Assembly: GCA_964630775.1 (NCBI GenBank)
Contig: CAZVYY010000001.1
Span: 164,086 to 228,085 of the forward strand
DNA from: Anaeroglomus sp964630775
GTDB taxonomy: Bacteria; Planctomycetota; Phycisphaerae; Sedimentisphaerales; Anaerohalosphaeraceae
Length of the DNA stretch: 64,000 nt
Direction of reading: 5' to 3'
Below, piece after piece: positions 8,235 to 17,548 of the stretch. The notes below the pieces were generated by a model. It ran no database searches. It was not told the DNA's origin and saw nothing but the letters and a program-made list of their open reading frames with translations. Each line of letters opens with the position of its first letter. Position 1 is the first letter of the stretch. Both the position numbers and the translations under genes were made by a program.

Positions 8235-9998
8235 CTATCTGTGCTGGATGGTTACTCCCTCTGGTGCATCAATTGCGGATTTAACGGTTCCGTCTTTCTG
8301 TTTGTCGTGGCGAATCTTAATGACGCCCATCGGGGTTGGGAATGTGCCTTCGGCCCACTCGAGGTCGCCCAGGTGCGGCTCAATCGCTACCGTCTTGCAG
8401 CCCGGCTCGACAACGCGAACCCCCAGAACGTGTTCGGTCATCCAGGCCGTCGGGCCGGATGCCCAGCCGTGGCAGAGACTGTGACGGAAGCCTTTATAAC
8501 ACCATGCACCAAAGTCGCCGTGGATATCTTTTTTGCCTTCGACGGGCAGTTGGTCGATTCGAAATGCATTTTGCGTCCAATCGAGGTCAAAATCTTCCCA
8601 GAAGGTCGTCGCCCCCAGATCCAGCATCCCGCCCCAGTACTGGCGAATCACATCCAGACAGCCCTGATAATCGCCTGCTTTGGCGCGGGCTTGAAGCATG
8701 TAATAGCCATAGAATGTGGACATTCGCTTTGCCCCATCGACGGCCAGAATGAACTCGTTGGCTTTGGCCGCATCCATCAGGCCGGCCAGCGCCATCAGCG
8801 CCCCCGCCTGTTTGCTGCCATTGGCATCCGGCGTGTGCTTTCGCAGTTTGGCAACCGCTGTCAGACAGGTCTGACGAGTCTGCGGTTCGTCCAGCGTCTT
8901 GCACAGGTCAGCCCCGGCCTCCAGCGTCATAATCAGCAGCGAATGCAGACCCGCATGAATGGCCGGTTTGTTCAGATTGGATGGCCAGTCCAGAAACCGC
9001 CCTTCCGGCAGGGTTTCTTCATTATTGGTGCCGACATACTGCGATAACTGGTTCAGCAGTTTCACCAGATAGGGCTTTTGCTGTTTGAGGTAATCGATAT
9101 CGCCGGTGAATTGATACCAGCTTCGGTGAATCAGTATCCACCACATCGAATAGGAACTGATTCCGTTCATCCAGCCGGGCAGCGGGGTCTCGTCCCGCAC
9201 GAGATCCAGGCTGGCCGGCACCATGGGGATTGCCCCGAACACCGAGCCAATCGTCATCGTTTCCGGGTGCATATCGCCGATCCAGACCAGCCGGTCGCGT
9301 TTGATGCCGTCCCAGACGTAGTTCTGAATATTCAGATGAACCGTATAAGCCCCCGTCATCCAGATTTGGTTGAGCCGTGGGTCGCTGCATCGGAAAGAGC
9401 CTTTGTATGCGAGGTCCTGATAGACAAAGATCGCCCGCACGGCAAATAATTCGACGGTGCTGTCCGGGTCCACCAGGTCAATGCGCACAAATCGAAAGCC
9501 GGTGTTGCCGATTTCGTGCGTTCCCAGGAACGGTACCAGGCAGGTCTGGTCGCGGATGGCATGGTCGTTGGTGGTGTTTTTATCGCCGCCCAGTTCGCTC
9601 ATCGCCTCGCTGACTGACTCGCCGAACCGCACGCGAAGCCGTGCCGTATTTTTGGAGGAAATCTGGATACCGCCCTGCATTTCAAATCCGAAATCCAGCA
9701 GGATGGCACCGGTCTTGCCTTTGGTGGTCAGGGTACAGGTCTTGCCGCTGCCCAGCGGGGTCTGGCCCGACCACGGCTGGGTCAGCACGTCGGCATTCTG
9801 CACCCCATCCGACTGCCACAGAACCTTCGCCGGGGTGATATATCGCCGCACCCGCGGATCCTCAACGGAACGCTGGGCAATCCCCTTGTCATCCAGCGGC
9901 TTAGGCATTAGAGCCGCCTGGCACTGTACACTAAGGCCGCCAGAGAAAACCATTCCCAACGCCGCAACCACCCACACATAACCATCGATACGTCTCAT
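8235..9998 (-). CDS. Secreted alpha-L-rhamnosidase-like glycosidase (GH78-like)
   Basis: This probable secreted glycosidase cleaves terminal alpha-L-rhamnose or a similar sugar. A signal peptide (residues 1-28, ending CQA) precedes a beta-sandwich region with GFEMQGG and FRFVRIDLV. An (alpha/alpha)6 catalytic domain follows, with WDGIKRDRLVWIGDMHPE, the region holding acidic catalytic residues in GH78 enzymes. It ends in a beta domain (HGWASGPTAWMTEHVLGV). At 587 residues it is shorter than many GH78 enzymes and lacks the usual extra N-terminal modules. It is the last gene of the minus-strand glycan locus, behind aroK. Confidence 0.8.
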   Translation of the reverse strand: MRRIDGYVWVVAALGMVFSGGLSVQCQAALMPKPLDDKGIAQRSVEDPRVRRYITPAKVLWQSDGVQNADVLTQPWSGQTPLGSGKTCTLTTKGKTGAILLDFGFEMQGGIQISSKNTARLRVRFGESVSEAMSELGGDKNTTNDHAIRDQTCLVPFLGTHEIGNTGFRFVRIDLVDPDSTVELFAVRAIFVYQDLAYKGSFRCSDPRLNQIWMTGAYTVHLNIQNYVWDGIKRDRLVWIGDMHPETMTIGSVFGAIPMVPASLDLVRDETPLPGWMNGISSYSMWWILIHRSWYQFTGDIDYLKQQKPYLVKLLNQLSQYVGTNNEETLPEGRFLDWPSNLNKPAIHAGLHSLLIMTLEAGADLCKTLDEPQTRQTCLTAVAKLRKHTPDANGSKQAGALMALAGLMDAAKANEFILAVDGAKRMSTFYGYYMLQARAKAGDYQGCLDVIRQYWGGMLDLGATTFWEDFDLDWTQNAFRIDQLPVEGKKDIHGDFGAWCYKGFRHSLCHGWASGPTAWMTEHVLGVRVVEPGCKTVAIEPHLGDLEWAEGTFPTPMGVIKIRHDKQKDGTVKSAIDAPEGVTIQHR

Positions 9999-10035
9999 GG
10001 CTGATCCTTATCTATACTTACCAAAATTTGATAAA

Positions 10036-10563
10036 TTATCGCGTTTCTTTAAAATGCTCCAGCTTGTTCAATATCTGGCCGACGACCTGCTCGTGGGTCA
10101 GGCCTTCGGTGTAGATGGTGATGTCGGCGTATTGTTCATAGAGCTGCCAGCGTTTGATGAACAGGCTTTCCAGCGTCTCGCCCGGCTCGATAACCACACC
10201 TCGGCCAACGACATCGGTCAGTCGTTTTTTCAGCCCTGCCAGCGGCAGCTCCAGATAGACCGCAATGCCGTTTTCCTTCAGATGCCGCATGGCCGAATCA
10301 TAATAAACAACACTGCCGCCGGTGGCAATAACAGCATTCCGGATATCGACACCCTCGGCATACCGGCGCTCGATATCACAAAAGCCCGCCAGCCCATGCC
10401 GACCAATCAAGTCTGACAGCGTCGCCTTCTCGCCGGACTGAATCAGCAAATCCGTATCGACAAACTCCCGTCCCATGGCCTTGGCCAGCAGCACCCCTAC
10501 CGTGCTTTTGCCCGCACCCGGCATTCCGATTAAAACAATATTTTTCACAAGCTCTTTTTCCAC
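10036..10563 (-). CDS. aroK: Shikimate kinase
   Basis: The enzyme phosphorylates shikimate with ATP in the chorismate pathway. The Walker A motif GMPGAGKST lies near residues 13-21, the shikimate-binding DTDLLIQ follows, and ATGGSVVYY is the conserved GGG-type loop (here GGS). The length of 175 residues is normal. Its start overlaps the end of the PHP-domain gene (10545) by 19 bases, so the two are probably translationally coupled. A biosynthetic kinase inside a polysaccharide-degradation locus is odd. Confidence 0.92.
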   Translation of the reverse strand: MEKELVKNIVLIGMPGAGKSTVGVLLAKAMGREFVDTDLLIQSGEKATLSDLIGRHGLAGFCDIERRYAEGVDIRNAVIATGGSVVYYDSAMRHLKENGIAVYLELPLAGLKKRLTDVVGRGVVIEPGETLESLFIKRWQLYEQYADITIYTEGLTHEQVVGQILNKLEHFKETR

Positions 10564-11312
10564 TCTAAAATCTCCTGCGGGGTTGACAAGCTCCCGGCCG
10601 GAAGACGGGACAGAAGCTGCTCCGAAAACGGGGCCTGCGCAATCAACTGCGGCTCATGCGAGTCGGAACCGAAAATCAGCTTGACCCCGGCATCCAGAGC
10701 AATCTCATAAATCTCATGCCAGCGGGCCTTAAATTCCGCCGACAGCCGCTGGCCGGTCAGTTCGTTGATTTCCCACGCAACGCGGGTCTTTGCCGATTGC
10801 TTAGCCGCCTTCTTAAACACTTCCATCGCCGCGGTCCAATTGACCTTCGGCCCCATCGCCGCCGCCAGCAGCCGCCCCGGATGGGCCAGCGTATGGACGC
10901 GCGGATTGGACACCACACCCAGCAGTGTTGTCTCCCAGACCCGCATAAAGGTCGCCGCATCAAGGCTGCAATGTTCCGGCTTCCACGGATAATTGCCCAC
11001 CGTCGGCACATAATGAAAGCCTGCGATGATATAATCGATACCGTCAATCAGCTCCGACGCCAGCCGCCCGTCGGTGAAATCGGAATCCACATCGACTTCG
11101 GCCCCAATCGTCACCGGCACGGAGCAGGATACCTTAGAAAAATCGTCCCGGATTTTATCGATATGGCCCGCTGACTCATCATGATAAATATGGTCGGTGA
11201 TGGCAATGCAGTCCAATTGCAATTCATCCACCCGGCGGCAGATTGCCTCCACCGTCATCCCCGGCGCGTGGCCGCAATATTCAGTATGAATGTGAAAATC
11301 ATATCGCATCAT
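10545..11312 (-). CDS. PHP-domain phosphoesterase (HisK/YcdX type)
   Basis: This PHP-family metal-dependent phosphoesterase, about 255 residues, resembles histidinol phosphatases. Metal ligands are seen in YDFHIHTEYCGHA (start), AITDHIYHDE, HTLAHPGR and FGSDSH. The true substrate is uncertain; in this context a sugar phosphate or nucleotide is as likely as histidinol phosphate. The start may be either of two adjacent ATGs (11312 or 11309). It overlaps the MFS gene upstream by 14 bases and aroK downstream by 19 bases. Confidence 0.8.
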   Translation of the reverse strand: MMRYDFHIHTEYCGHAPGMTVEAICRRVDELQLDCIAITDHIYHDESAGHIDKIRDDFSKVSCSVPVTIGAEVDVDSDFTDGRLASELIDGIDYIIAGFHYVPTVGNYPWKPEHCSLDAATFMRVWETTLLGVVSNPRVHTLAHPGRLLAAAMGPKVNWTAAMEVFKKAAKQSAKTRVAWEINELTGQRLSAEFKARWHEIYEIALDAGVKLIFGSDSHEPQLIAQAPFSEQLLSRLPAGSLSTPQEILEWKKSL

Positions 11313-12504
11313 GCTGTTTTTTCCGTTTTATCTGAATCCACAAATACCCCGCCAGAGTCGCCGCCGCCAGATATCCAAGCGGCGCCGCCAGCAGAATCAT
11401 TTTCAATCCAAATCGTTCAGCCACCGGCGCCAGCAGCCGCGGCACAAAGCTGGTAATCAGCCATGTCCCGCCGATGATAAATCCCATCCGCTGGCCAAGG
11501 TTCGCCCCGCCGGCCTGACGGGCCATGCTGACCATCAGCGGATACGCACCATAACACAACAGCCCCAGCAAGGCAATCAGCCACGATGCCCAGCGATGTG
11601 TCACCGCCTCGGCATATAAAAAGCCAAATGGAATACCGGCCAGCAGCATCCACAGGCAGGTAACCAGTTCGCCTTTGCGAGCGGCCAGACGCGAGACGAC
11701 AATTCCGCCGATGCCGCCGGCCAGGCTGAACAGCATCACCGAATAGCCGCCGAAGTTTAACTCAAATCCAAACTTAGCCAGCGCCTGCGGCACGGCCCAG
11801 ACCACCACCGACGACGAACAGCCTCCCAGCACCGCCATCACAAACACCGGCCAGAACGACACCTGCGGAGCCGGGGCATCTTTTCGGGCGGCATGGTCCC
11901 CTTCGCAGGCCAGCCGGACCCGCAAGACCCACAGAATAACCATCACCACAATCGACATGATGCAAAACATCCATAATGTCCCAAAACCCCACCGCTGCAC
12001 CATCGCCGTAGCCGCCCAGCCGCCAAAGGCAAAACCACCGACACCGCCGGCCATAAAAATCGACGTACTGACCGCCGATGAAATCCCATCCAGCGTATGC
12101 ACCGCCCGCATGAACTCCGGATGGCTCATCCCGACGCCCGCCCCGCAGACAAACAGAATCGCCACCGCCGGCCAGAATGACGAAGCCTGCCGGGGCAGCA
12201 TAATAAACGCCCCCAGACATAGCGAGCAAGCCAATCCAATATAGAGGAATAACGGGCGGGTCTTTTCGGGGCGTAAATGACCAATAACCACCTGAATTCC
12301 ATTGGCCGCCAGCAGAAAATACATCAGCAGCGATGCTCCGGACGATAAATTAAACGCAAAATCGCTCTGCACTTTGGGCAGGATGGTGTGCATCGTGCCG
12401 GGAAAACAGTCCACGACAAAATGCCCGGCCGTTAATGCCGCTAACAAGGTCCATTGTCTCGATTTTATACCGCTTGTTTCAATGCTCATATCATCTTTCT
12501 TCAT
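11299..12504 (-). CDS. MFS transporter, fosmidomycin-resistance-like
   Basis: This 12-helix major facilitator protein has 401 residues. The first helix region reads TLLAALTAGHFVVDCFPGTMHTILP, which resembles the Fsr/fosmidomycin-resistance subgroup. The interior is strongly hydrophobic with short basic loops. The substrate cannot be read from the sequence. The position among glycan genes allows sugar transport, but the subgroup more often exports small molecules. The start could be 12504 or an internal ATG at 12489; both keep helix 1. Confidence 0.8.
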   Translation of the reverse strand: MKKDDMSIETSGIKSRQWTLLAALTAGHFVVDCFPGTMHTILPKVQSDFAFNLSSGASLLMYFLLAANGIQVVIGHLRPEKTRPLFLYIGLACSLCLGAFIMLPRQASSFWPAVAILFVCGAGVGMSHPEFMRAVHTLDGISSAVSTSIFMAGGVGGFAFGGWAATAMVQRWGFGTLWMFCIMSIVVMVILWVLRVRLACEGDHAARKDAPAPQVSFWPVFVMAVLGGCSSSVVVWAVPQALAKFGFELNFGGYSVMLFSLAGGIGGIVVSRLAARKGELVTCLWMLLAGIPFGFLYAEAVTHRWASWLIALLGLLCYGAYPLMVSMARQAGGANLGQRMGFIIGGTWLITSFVPRLLAPVAERFGLKMILLAAPLGYLAAATLAGYLWIQIKRKKQHDAI

Positions 12505-12583
12505 CTAAAAGAGAGCATTTTAATCCATAACTCACCGTTACGCAACAGCATTCATCCGGCCCAGCCCCCGGCGGCAGGCGCAC

Positions 12584-12614
12584 AAAAAAAGCGGCCCCCT
12601 CATACCGGGACCGC
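12584..12614 (-). terminator. Terminator after the GH127 gene
   Basis: On the minus strand GCGGTCCC pairs with GGGGCCGC (one G-U pair) around a loop of about 8 bases and is followed by seven T. It lies 23 bases after the GH127 stop codon. It separates the hydrolase operon from the MFS-PHP-aroK-GH78 group. Confidence 0.8.
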
Positions 12615-12636
12615 CTTAAATTCCGCCATTCTATGG

Positions 12637-14982
12637 CTATTTCTTCAGAATACGGCAATCAAAGATGCCGCCGGCGAAATTGCCAGGCTGGGCGGCAAAT
12701 TTAATCCGGATTTTCTCCTTGCCTTTGACCATCTCGGCCGGGACGTCGTACTGGACATCCATAAACTGGCCGGGTTTGTTGTTATTGAGCTTCTGAGTGG
12801 TCAGCTTGGCATCATCAATCAGAATATCAAATGTCCGTCCGCTGTCGCCGCCCCAGTACGTCACACTGAGCACCATCGGTGTATCCGGCACGACCTTCAT
12901 ATCAAATGCAAACCATCCGCCGTCTGTGGCATGACGCCATTTCCGGCCGAGATGCTCGCCAATGCCGGTCTTGTCACCATCCAGATTATGGTCACGTTCC
13001 GGCTGCATCTGGCCAATCAGCAGTACATCCACGGTGCGGGCTTCCAGTTCTTTCTGGAGACGCAGTTGTTCCTGATACTCTTTCTGCTTGGCTTCCCACT
13101 GCTCCGGCGTAAAGATATCCATATAGACGGTATAAAGCTGGTCGGCCACCTCAAAATGCGGAACCAGTCGAATATCGGCCGCCTTCCATCCATCCGCACC
13201 CGGAACCCGGCCGATGCCCCTGGCCTCAAATTCCATCTTCTTGCCGGCCACAGGCTTGCAGGCTTTCAGCAGGTCCTCATACGTCCCCAACAGCGCCGGC
13301 ACAGGCTGGTTACCATCCAGATCTGCACACAGCAGAGTCGGCCCGTACAGAAATGCAATGCGATTGGGATTATCCGGCATACTCTGGATATGGAGTTTCA
13401 TCGGAAGCCGCAACTCCATCACATCGCCGTCGGCATAGTCCCGCTCGATGACAGCAAATCCCGCTGTGTTGACTTTCGCATCGACAGTCTTGCCATTGAC
13501 GGTTACAGCCATTCCCTCGGTCCAGTACGGCTTGCGAATCAGTACCGCCGCCTTGGCTGCTTTGTCTCCACTGAAGGTCAGCTTAACCGTATCGCTGTAC
13601 GGAAAGCCGGTTTCCTGTTTGACCTTCAGGCCTTTATCCTGCCAGTTCAGTTCGGAAGCGATAAACAGATTGACATACAGCGTGTCGCCCTTGTGATAAT
13701 AAATGCTTTCGCCGTACTTGACATGGTTTTCCATCCCCGTCCCGACACAGCACCAGAATGAATTAAACGGATCGCTGAAATTCTTGCGGGCGGGCATATC
13801 CAGAAAACCCTTATACTTGAACATCCCGGTCATAGGATGCTGGTGTGCCAGAATATGATTATAGAGCGCCCGCTCATAATAATCACCCAGCGCCGCCGTC
13901 GGCTGCCAACTGAACAGGTGCATCGTCAGTTTGAGCATATTATAGGTGTTGCAGGTCTCGGTGGTGTCGTGCATCCGGTCATTGAGTTTGCCGGGCTGGC
14001 CGAAATGCTCGTCGGCGCTGTTGCCGCCGTTGACATAGCTGTGATAATGCACCACGCGATCCCAGAAATACTCGGCAATCGTTTTATAATAGTCGCTGCC
14101 GGTCAGCTCATACTGCCGGGCAGCACCGATCACTTTGGGCACCTGCGTATTGGCGTGAACCCCGGCCAGCCGGTCTTCTTTGCGGCTCAGCGGGTCCATG
14201 ATGAATTTATGCGTAAATCGCTCGGCCAGCGTCAGGTACTTTTCATCGCCGGTAATGGAATACAAATCCGCACAGATTTCCTTCATCCCGCCCTGCTCGC
14301 AGGCCAGCATGGTCTGCCACTGGGCCTCGGTCAGCTTGTCGGTAACCGTGTAAGCCCAGTCCGTGAATTTTATCCAGACCTTCAGCGCCTTTGCATTGTC
14401 ACACAGCAGGTACACATCGCGCAGCCCCGCCATTTCCTTGTGAATCGTGTACCAGGGCACCCACAGGCCGTTCAGGTCAAACCCCTGGGAACGCACATCG
14501 CCGCGGGCAATTTCCTCAAAGCATTTCTTGCCGCCGGGAATCGCCGCCACATAGCCGTTGCCGTTTTTATCCTGACACAGGGCCATCTCATCGACGATAT
14601 AGGCGGCGCGTTCCTTAAAACGCTCATCATTGCTGGAGGCATACATCAGGGCACAGGCCGACAGGTAGTGACCCAGGCAATGACCCGCCACCCCCTGCGA
14701 TTCCCATCCGCCATAGACTTCGCCTTTGGGTTCCAGCCCGGCTTCTTTGCGAAACCACGCCAGCAGACGATCCGGCTCCAGCGTCAGCAGATAAATCGCA
14801 TCACGCTCCATGGCCGCCCTGAAGGGGCCGTCCAGCAGACGAACATCATGCAAATTAAATGCATACGCCTCAATCGGCGTCCTGGGAGCTATTTTTATTT
14901 TCGGCTGCGTACTTTCCGCAACCACCGCCCAACTGCAGGCTGTCAACACGGTCAACAGACAAATCACTATATACGTTTTCAT
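12637..14982 (-). CDS. Secreted GH127 beta-L-arabinofuranosidase-like enzyme
   Basis: This glycosidase of the GH127/DUF1680 family probably releases beta-L-arabinofuranose. A signal peptide (about residues 1-22) is followed by the (alpha/alpha)6 catalytic barrel. The zinc-site residues known from this family are all visible: Glu342 and Cys344 in TETCNTYN, and Cys411-Cys412 in FWCCVGTGMENH. The first cysteine ligand pattern E-x-C and the later CC pair match the characterised enzyme HypBA1. The C-terminal ~150 residues form an extra beta-rich domain after a charged linker (KQKEYQEQLRLQKELEA). The length is 781 residues. It follows two GH51 genes on the same strand. Confidence 0.9.
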   Translation of the reverse strand: MKTYIVICLLTVLTACSWAVVAESTQPKIKIAPRTPIEAYAFNLHDVRLLDGPFRAAMERDAIYLLTLEPDRLLAWFRKEAGLEPKGEVYGGWESQGVAGHCLGHYLSACALMYASSNDERFKERAAYIVDEMALCQDKNGNGYVAAIPGGKKCFEEIARGDVRSQGFDLNGLWVPWYTIHKEMAGLRDVYLLCDNAKALKVWIKFTDWAYTVTDKLTEAQWQTMLACEQGGMKEICADLYSITGDEKYLTLAERFTHKFIMDPLSRKEDRLAGVHANTQVPKVIGAARQYELTGSDYYKTIAEYFWDRVVHYHSYVNGGNSADEHFGQPGKLNDRMHDTTETCNTYNMLKLTMHLFSWQPTAALGDYYERALYNHILAHQHPMTGMFKYKGFLDMPARKNFSDPFNSFWCCVGTGMENHVKYGESIYYHKGDTLYVNLFIASELNWQDKGLKVKQETGFPYSDTVKLTFSGDKAAKAAVLIRKPYWTEGMAVTVNGKTVDAKVNTAGFAVIERDYADGDVMELRLPMKLHIQSMPDNPNRIAFLYGPTLLCADLDGNQPVPALLGTYEDLLKACKPVAGKKMEFEARGIGRVPGADGWKAADIRLVPHFEVADQLYTVYMDIFTPEQWEAKQKEYQEQLRLQKELEARTVDVLLIGQMQPERDHNLDGDKTGIGEHLGRKWRHATDGGWFAFDMKVVPDTPMVLSVTYWGGDSGRTFDILIDDAKLTTQKLNNNKPGQFMDVQYDVPAEMVKGKEKIRIKFAAQPGNFAGGIFDCRILKK

Positions 14983-15018
14983 AATCGCATCCTCTTTCTC
15001 TTTAAGATGGATGTTCTC

Positions 15019-17523
15019 TTAACGTTTTACCGGGATTCGCAGAATCGTCACAGACCACGGCCTGACAGGATACACAAACGACTTGCCCGCACCGTCAAAG
15101 GTCGTTTCGACCGGGGCAACACGCTTCGGTTCATCCAGCGTATTTTCATCCGTCGGCCCGGTACCGGTCAGCGTAATCACCTTCGCTTTGGTCTTCACCT
15201 CATCGACACCAGCAACCGCAATCTCGGCCGGCACAGGCTCAGCGGAGGCGTTGCACAGCTTGACAATCAGATCGCCGCTGGATTCTTCAAAACCCGCATT
15301 GGCAAAAAACGTCCGACTGATGGGATTGCTCGCCTGAATGTCGTGAATGAGCCGGCCGTCCAGATAACACTGCACACGCTTGCCGGACAGGACGATTTTG
15401 ACATCATACCAGCGTCCCGCCTCGATGCTGCCGGGCTTTTCGGTCAGAATCCGGGCATCGCCGCCTTCGACGGCCTGAATGGCATGCTTGGTATTCATCC
15501 AGCCGCCGCAGTTCCATTGCAGCCAGCGCTGGTCGTTATTGCGAAAGACCACCATAAAGCCTTCAGCCCCCGCATTGCGTTTGGCCTTCAGCTCGATGGT
15601 ATAATCCGCCCAGGTCGTCTCGCCGAACACCGTCAGAGTATCCTGAGCCTGTGCATCCGGCTGGCGATAGACACCATTTTCGACCACCCATTTGCCAATA
15701 ACTGATTTCCACCCTGCGGCTTCCTTTGAAAAATCGGAGGCATACAGGACTTTATCGCCCTGAGTCACGCGAATGTCTTTGTATTCCGAATCTGCCAGCC
15801 AGGTTCGTAGTCCAATCCGGCCCTGCGGGGCATCTTCTTTGGCATCTGCAGCGGTAATCTGTGTTTCAACGATGGTCGTGGGTTTATGGTCGGCGAACAT
15901 CTTCTGGACATAGTATGAACTGCGGCCCAGCACGCGCGAACTGTCAAACCGAATCAGGTTGACCGGCCATTCGCGGTCGTTGACATTCTCAAACAGCGGG
16001 GCATACGACGCCATCACCACGATATCGCTGTTGCGTTCCATGCCCATCATCCAGGCCGCTTCCGACAGCGCCCCCAGCAAATTGCCGGAACTCACATCGC
16101 GATTGACCGCATACTCGCCGACATAAATCTTCGGCCCTTTGCGGTCATAACTGTCATAGCGGTCAGCATTGCTGAAAAACCAGCTTGGCGCCACATAAAA
16201 ATGCTCATCCACAATTTCCATCGGTGCATTGGGAATCGGCTGGTCGGCAATGGTGATGATCTGCGGATATTTTTTCTTAATCGCATCATAAAAAACCGCA
16301 TAATGCTTGTGATAGACCTCACCGCCGTTTTCATTGCCGATTTCGACGTATTTGATTGTAAACGGTTCCGGATGACCGTTTTTAGCCCGCATCGCACCCC
16401 ATGGATTGCTTACTGGCGCCATGGCGTAATCCAGTGCGTCCAAAGTATCCTGCACATAGGTATTCATCAGGTCTGCGGCATCCTTTGCAAATTCGGGATG
16501 ACGCCCCTGACAACTCATACCGACATTGACCACATACATCGGCGCCGCGCCCAGATCTTCGGCCAGTTGCAGAAATTCATGATAGCCAAGACCATCGGTT
16601 GCCCGATAGCCCCACAGGTCCCAGTGTCCCGGACGCTCGGCAATATCGCCGATGGTCTTCTTCCACTGAATCCGGTTTTCCAGCGTACAGCCTTCCACCA
16701 CGCAGCCGCCCGGAAACCGCAAAAACGCCGGACGAAGCCCCTGCAGCATCGCCACAAGGTCTTCTCGCAGACCGCCGGGCCGCTTCTTGTAGGTATTTTC
16801 CGGAAACAGCGACACCATATCCAGCCATATTACACCCGGTTTGGAAAAGCCCATCGCCAGCCGTGATTTGGCATCGGTCGCATCGGCCTTGAGGCTGCAT
16901 GTATAACGCTTCCAGTCGCCGCCGACACCGGCTGCTGTCGTTTGGGCATACACCGCACTGCCGTCCGCCTTTTCGAGGCGCACCGTCACATCCGTCTTAT
17001 GTCCGCTTTCACTGCGGGCATAAAAACTCAGATGATAGGTTTCGCCCTTGCGAACCGACATCCCCCAGTAACCCTCATTGGCCACACCGGCAAAACCACC
17101 CACGGACTCGACCTCGACCCGCATCGACAGCGGTGTCTTGTCATTCAGCGGATTAGCTTCATCCACTCGAATCGCAACCTTCGCGTTCCCCTGCTCGACT
17201 TTGGACCAGGCATGCAGATCGGACTTGACCCACTTGTTGTAACGCCAGCCGTTGTTGGTAATCAGACCGCCGTTTTCCACGCGGGCATTTCCAGGCGGCA
17301 GATGCTCTTCAAACGAGCGGTTCTGCACCATTTCCGCATACAAGCCGCCGTCGCCGGCATGATTGATTTCCTCATAAAAAATGCCGTACAGGTCGGGACT
17401 GACCTGAATTTGTTTTCCATCCGCCTTGATATCCACTCGCACTGCCTGTGCCGCCTGATGCAATCCCACCAGGCCCATCGCACAAGCCAGCACCATCCGC
17501 ATTTTGATTGTCATGTATCTCAT
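15019..17523 (-). CDS. Secreted modular GH51 alpha-L-arabinofuranosidase
   Basis: This is a multi-domain arabinan-degrading enzyme. A signal peptide (about residues 1-27) is followed by the start of the GH51 fold (SPDLYGIFYEEINHAGDGG), a CBM4/9-like carbohydrate-binding insert (about 85-240), the catalytic TIM barrel, a LamG-like concanavalin-fold insert (about 560-700) and the C-terminal beta domain. The acid/base is Glu398 in EIGNENGG and the probable nucleophile is Glu470 in YVGEYAV. The 834-residue length is typical for multidomain GH51 proteins. AGGATAG precedes the ATG at 17523. It lies 25 bases after the next GH51 gene, so co-transcription is very likely. Confidence 0.9.
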   Translation of the reverse strand: MRYMTIKMRMVLACAMGLVGLHQAAQAVRVDIKADGKQIQVSPDLYGIFYEEINHAGDGGLYAEMVQNRSFEEHLPPGNARVENGGLITNNGWRYNKWVKSDLHAWSKVEQGNAKVAIRVDEANPLNDKTPLSMRVEVESVGGFAGVANEGYWGMSVRKGETYHLSFYARSESGHKTDVTVRLEKADGSAVYAQTTAAGVGGDWKRYTCSLKADATDAKSRLAMGFSKPGVIWLDMVSLFPENTYKKRPGGLREDLVAMLQGLRPAFLRFPGGCVVEGCTLENRIQWKKTIGDIAERPGHWDLWGYRATDGLGYHEFLQLAEDLGAAPMYVVNVGMSCQGRHPEFAKDAADLMNTYVQDTLDALDYAMAPVSNPWGAMRAKNGHPEPFTIKYVEIGNENGGEVYHKHYAVFYDAIKKKYPQIITIADQPIPNAPMEIVDEHFYVAPSWFFSNADRYDSYDRKGPKIYVGEYAVNRDVSSGNLLGALSEAAWMMGMERNSDIVVMASYAPLFENVNDREWPVNLIRFDSSRVLGRSSYYVQKMFADHKPTTIVETQITAADAKEDAPQGRIGLRTWLADSEYKDIRVTQGDKVLYASDFSKEAAGWKSVIGKWVVENGVYRQPDAQAQDTLTVFGETTWADYTIELKAKRNAGAEGFMVVFRNNDQRWLQWNCGGWMNTKHAIQAVEGGDARILTEKPGSIEAGRWYDVKIVLSGKRVQCYLDGRLIHDIQASNPISRTFFANAGFEESSGDLIVKLCNASAEPVPAEIAVAGVDEVKTKAKVITLTGTGPTDENTLDEPKRVAPVETTFDGAGKSFVYPVRPWSVTILRIPVKR

Positions 17524-17548
17524 TTTCTATCCTTAATAATACGTGTTC

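Noticed and set aside
13837..15705. A very long open frame of more than 600 codons opposite the GH127 and GH51 genes
   Set aside because: It is antisense to two genes with clear family signatures. Its translation has no family features, so it is a shadow of codon bias.
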